From the NCBI RefSeq assembly GCF_050947335.1, contig NW_027474145.1, forward strand, positions 1 to 64,000: a stretch of DNA of 64,000 nt, given 5' to 3'. Both the position numbers and the translations under genes were made by a program. Below the pieces are notes generated by a model. The model made no database searches. It was not told the origin of the DNA and saw only the letters and a list, made by a program, of their open reading frames with translations. The stretch is from Megachile rotundata. Its lineage: Eukaryota; Arthropoda; Insecta; Hymenoptera; Megachilidae. Positions 59,801 to 64,000 of this stretch are shown here, piece by piece; the stretch's first letter is position 1, and every line of letters begins with the position of its first letter.

Positions 59801-60334
59801 CTAACTCATATTATTAGACATATTATGCTTATATGATCGATAGAACGACAATTACTATACTTATTACTCTTATTATTATCAATCTAACTCATATTATTAA
59901 CCATATTATGCAGATATGATCGATAGAACTACAATTACTATACTCATTACTCTTATTGTTATCAATCTAACTCATATTATTAGACATATTATGCTTATAT
60001 GATCGATAGAACGACAATTACTATACTTATTACTCTTATTATTATAAATATAACTCATATTATTAGCCATATTATGCTTATATGATCGATAGAACGAGAA
60101 TTACTATACTCACTACTCTTAGTATTATCAATCTAACTCATATTATTAGCCATATTATGCTTATATTATCGATAGAACGACAATTACTATACTTATCACT
60201 CTTATTATTATGAATCTAACTCATATTATTAGCCATATTATGCTTATATGATCGATAGAATGACAATCACTATACTTATTACTCTTATTATTATCAATCT
60301 AACTCATATTATTAACCATATTATGCTTATATGA

Positions 60335-63300
60335 TAGATAGAACGACAATTACTATACTTATTACTCTTATTATTATAAATATAACTCATATTATTAGCC
60401 ATATTATGCTTATATGATCGATAGAACGAGAATTACTATACTCACTACTCTTAGTATTATCAATCTAACTCATATTATTAGCCATATTATGCTTAAATGA
60501 TCGATAGAACGACAATTACTACACTTATTACTCTTATTATTATCAATCTAACTCATATTATTAACCATATTATGCTTATATGAGCAATAGAACTACAACT
60601 ACTATACTTATTACTCTTATTATTATCAATCTAACTCATATTATTAACCATATTATGCAGATATGATCGATAGAACTACAATTACTATACTCATTACTCT
60701 TATTGTTATCAATCTAACTCATATTATTAGACATATTATGCTTATATGATCGATAGAACGACAATTACTATACTTATTACTCTTATTATTATAAATATAA
60801 CTCATATTATTAGCCATATTATGCTTATATGATCGATAGAACGAGAATTACTATACTCACTACTCTTAGTATTATCAATCTAACTCATATTATTAGCCAT
60901 ATTATGCTTATATTATCGATAGAACGACAATTACTATACTTATCACTCTTATTATTATGAATCTAACTCATATTATTAGCCATATTATGCTTATATGATC
61001 GATAGAATGACAATCACTATACTTATTACTCTTATTATTATCAATCTAACTCATATTATTAACCATATTATGCTTATATGATCGATAGAACGACAATTAC
61101 TATACTTATTACTCTTATTATTATAAATATAACTCATATTATTAGCCATATTATGCTTATATGATCGATAGAACGAGAATTACTATACTCACTACTCTTA
61201 GTATTATCAATCTAACTCATATTATTAGCCATATTATGCTTAAATGATCGATAGAACGACAATTACTATACTTATTACTCTTATTGTTATCAATCTAACT
61301 CATATCATTAGCCATATTATGCTTATATGATCCATAGAACGAGAATTACTATACTCACTACTCTTAGTATTATCAATCTAACTCATATTATTAGCCATAT
61401 TATGCTTATATTATCGATAGATCGACAATTACTATACTTATTACTGTTACTATTATCAATCTAACTCATATTATTAGCCATATTATGCTTAAATGATCGA
61501 TAGAACGACAATTACTATACTTATTACTCTTATTATTATCAATCTAACTCATATTATTAGCCATATTATGCTTATATGATCGATAGAATGAGAATTACTA
61601 TACTCACTACTCTTAGTATTATCACTCTAACTCATATTATTAGCCATATTATGCTTATATGATCGATAGAACGACAATTACTATACATATTACTCTTATT
61701 GTTATCAATCTAACTCATATTATTAGCCATATTATGCTTATATGTTCGATAGAACGAGAATTACTATACTCACTACTCTTAGTATTATCAATCTAACTCA
61801 TATTATTAGCCATATTATGCTTAAATGATCGATAGAACGACAATTACTACACTTATTACTCTTATTATTATCAATCTAACTCATATTATTAGCCATATTA
61901 TGCTTATATGAGCAATAGAACTACAACTACTATACTTATTACTCTTATTATTATCAATCTAACTCATATTATTAGCCATATTATGCTTATATGATCGATA
62001 GAACGAGAATTACTATACTCACTACTCTTAGTATTATCAATCTAACTCATATTATTAGCCATATTATGCTTAAATGATCGATAGAACGACAATTACTACA
62101 CTTATTACTCTTATTATTATCAATCTAACTCATATTATTAGCCATATTATGCTTATATGAGCAATAGAACTACAACTACTATACTTATTACTCTTATTAT
62201 TATCAATCTAACTCATATTATTAGCCATATTATGCTTAAATGATCGATAGAACGACAATTACTATACTTATTACTCTTATTGTTATCAATCTAACTCATA
62301 TTGTTAGCCATATTATGCTTATATGATCGATAGAACGTGAATTACTATACTCACTACTCTTAGTATTATCAATCTAACTCATATTATTAACCATATTATG
62401 CAAATTTGATCGATAGAACGACAATCACTAAACTCATTACTCTTAATATTATCAATCTAACTCATATTATTAGCCATATTATGCTTATATGATCGATAGA
62501 ATGAGAATTACTACACTCACTTCTCTTAGTATTATCACTCTAACTCATATTATTAGCCATATTATGCTTATATGATCGATAGAACGACAATTACTATACT
62601 TATTACTCTTATTGTTATCAATCTAACTCATATTGTTAGCCATATTATGCTTATATGATCGATAGAACGAGAATTACTATACTCACTACTCTTAGTATTG
62701 TCAATCTAACTCATATTATTAGCCATATTATGCTTATATGATCGATAGAACGAGAATTACTATACTCACTACTCTTAGTATTATCAATCTAACTCATATT
62801 ATTAGCCATATTATGCTTAAATGATCGATAGAACGACAATTACTATACTTATTACTCTTATTGTTATCAATCTAACTCATATTGTTAGCCATATTATGCT
62901 TATATGATCGATAGAACGAGAATTACTATACTCACTACTCTTAGTATTATCAATCTAACTCATATTATTAACCATATTATGCAAATTTGATCGATAGAAC
63001 GACAATCACTAAACTCATTACTCTTATTATTATCAATATAACTCATATTATTAGCCATATTATGCTTATATGATCGATAGAATGAGAATTACTATACTCA
63101 CTACTCTTAGTATTATCACTCTAACTCATATTATTAGCCATATTATGCTTATATGATCGATAGAACGACAATTACTATACTTATTACTCTTATTATTATC
63201 AATCTAACTCATATTATTAGCCATATTATGCTTATGTGATCTGTAGAACGACAATTACTATACTTATTACTCTTATTGTTATCAATCTAACTCATATCAT

Positions 63301-64000
63301 TAGCCATATTATGCTTATATGATCCATAGAACGAGAATTACTATACTCACTACTCTTAGTATTATCAATCTAACTCATATTATTAGCCATATTATGCTTA
63401 TATTATCGATAGATCGACAATTACTATACTTATTACTCTTATTATTATCAATCTAACTCATATTATTAGCCATATTATGCTTATATGATCGATAGAATGA
63501 GAATTACTATACTCACTACTCTTAGTATTATCACTCTAACTCACATTATTAGCCATATTATGCTTATATGATCGATAGAACGACAATTACTATACATATT
63601 ACTCTTATTGTTATCAATCTAACTCATATTATTAGCCGTATTATGCTTATATGTTCGATAGAACGAGAATTACTATACTCACTACTCTTAGTATTATCAA
63701 TCTAACTCATATTATTAGCCATATTATGCTTAAATGATCGATAGAACGACAATTACTACACTTATTACTCTTATTATTATCAATCTAACTCATATTATTA
63801 ACCATATTATGCTTATATGAGCAATAGAACTACAACTACTATACTTATTACTCTTATTATTATCAATCTAACTCATATTATTAACCATATTATGCAGATA
63901 TGATCGATAGAACGACAATTACTATACTTATTACTCTTATTATTATAAATATAACTCATATTATTAGCCATATTATGCTTATATGATCGATAGAACGAGA
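60335..64000 (-). repeat. Right-edge satellite, rearranged mosaic
   Basis: Ordinary monomers of the right half. Parts follow known strings: 60.5-61.9 kb resembles 41.1-44.5 kb, 62.2-62.5 kb is the truncated anchor block, and 63.2-63.8 kb resembles 32.5-33.2 and 53.1-53.7 kb. A short tandem duplication of three monomers (GATCGATAGAACGAG, CTTAAATGATCG with ACTACACTTATTAC, GAGCAATAG) is visible around 61.73-62.22 kb. No gene or unique sequence. Confidence 0.85.
62225..62480 (-). repeat. Anchor block, truncated sixth copy
   Basis: Only the last monomers of the block are present: GAACGTGAATTAC at 62331, then CAAATTTGATCG and CTAAACTCATTACTCTTAATATT. The GTGAATTAC marker lies 67 monomers after copy 5. 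The first part of the block is replaced by ordinary GAGCAATAG and CTCACTACTC monomers, so a recombination breakpoint lies close to 62.2 kb. Confidence 0.85.

Larger units (their letters stand above)
49382..60334 (-). repeat. Long segmental duplication, copy 2 (10.95 kb)
   Basis: Partner of 28798-39584, two monomers longer. It contains a private TTAGAAATATTATG variant near 54588, next to the two extra monomers. The copies are not identical: TTAGCCATTTTATGC at 37075 in copy 1 is the normal TTAGCCATATTATGC here. Confidence 0.88.
28798..64000 (-). repeat. Satellite array, right half: about 424 tandem 83-bp monomers, reversed
   Basis: The same 83-bp family as 1-28697, but the + strand now shows the reverse complement (CGACAATTACTATAC, CCATATTATGC, CTCATATTATTAG). 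Register is exact: the GATAGATCGAC marker at 29211 and 63407 is 34,196 bp apart (412 x 83), and the anchor block copies are whole multiples of 83 apart. Subtypes private to this half include GAGCAATAGAACTACAAC, GATCTGTAGAACG, GTTCGATAGAACG, TCACTCTAAC and GATCCATAGAACG. GC skew is the mirror of the left half. There is no interrupting DNA, and the right edge is inside the array. Confidence 0.98.

Noticed and set aside
1..64000. CRISPR array
   Set aside because: Repeats are directly adjacent with no variable spacers, and the unit is 83 bp with subtype variation spread throughout. There are no cas genes.
1..64000. CENP-B box or recognised centromere protein site
   Set aside because: No match to the TTCG....A..CGGG pattern. 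The monomer has no CGGG at all in its consensus. A centromeric role cannot be argued from sequence.
1..64000. Telomeric repeat or simple microsatellite
   Set aside because: The AATAATAATAAG stretches are short triplet runs inside the 83-bp unit, not an independent microsatellite, and no TTAGG, TTAGGG or TTTAGGG arrays occur.
1..64000. Promoter-like TATA words and ATG starts in every monomer
   Set aside because: They are inevitable in an AT-rich repeat present hundreds of times and lead to no lasting reading frame.

Overview
The whole window is one satellite DNA family. I see no protein gene, RNA gene, transposon or unique sequence anywhere in it. The unit is an 83-bp monomer of about 24% GC, repeated head to tail roughly 345 times from the left edge to an assembly gap (1-28697) and roughly 424 times from the gap to the right edge (28798-64000). 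The gap is exactly 100 N (28698-28797). Across it the orientation of every monomer reverses: the + strand carries the G-rich strand on the left and the C-rich strand on the right. Both edges cut through the array, so it continues outside the window on both sides.

This is a large eukaryotic heterochromatic array (centromeric, pericentromeric, subtelomeric or sex-chromosomal; the sequence cannot say which) in a long-read, scaffolded assembly. The 100-N gap is the usual convention for a gap of unknown size. The AT-rich composition fits many invertebrates, plants or protists. I do not recognise the monomer as a named satellite and do not assign a species.

Within the monomer, using phase TAGTAATTGTCG as bases 1-12 on the left half, there are two CpGs (bases 11-12 and 19-20), a ClaI-type palindrome ATCGAT (17-22), two copies of ATAATATG 12 bp apart (32-39 and 44-51), and a degenerate ATA/GTA triplet run (about 61-83). 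Monomers fall into recurrent subtypes marked by linked substitutions. Those subtypes are arranged in long ordered strings that were later copied as blocks.

Left half (1-28697): nested block duplications with offsets of 9, 10, 15, 17, 21, 60, 120 and 157 monomers. There is a single off-register base change near 12202; otherwise the 83-bp register holds for 28.7 kb. Right half (28798-64000): a higher-order pattern of about 62-69 monomers (5.1-5.7 kb) marked by a distinctive anchor block seen at about 30.2, 35.4, 45.1, 50.8 and 56.1 kb and partly at 62.3 kb. It also holds a 43-monomer tandem duplication, a 20-monomer tandem duplication, and a 10.8-kb segment present twice about 20.6-20.75 kb apart. 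No register shift was found over 34 kb.

There is no operon or pathway to describe. The content is the architecture of the array: whole-monomer duplication and deletion by unequal exchange or conversion, strict length conservation, and an orientation switch exactly at an assembly gap.
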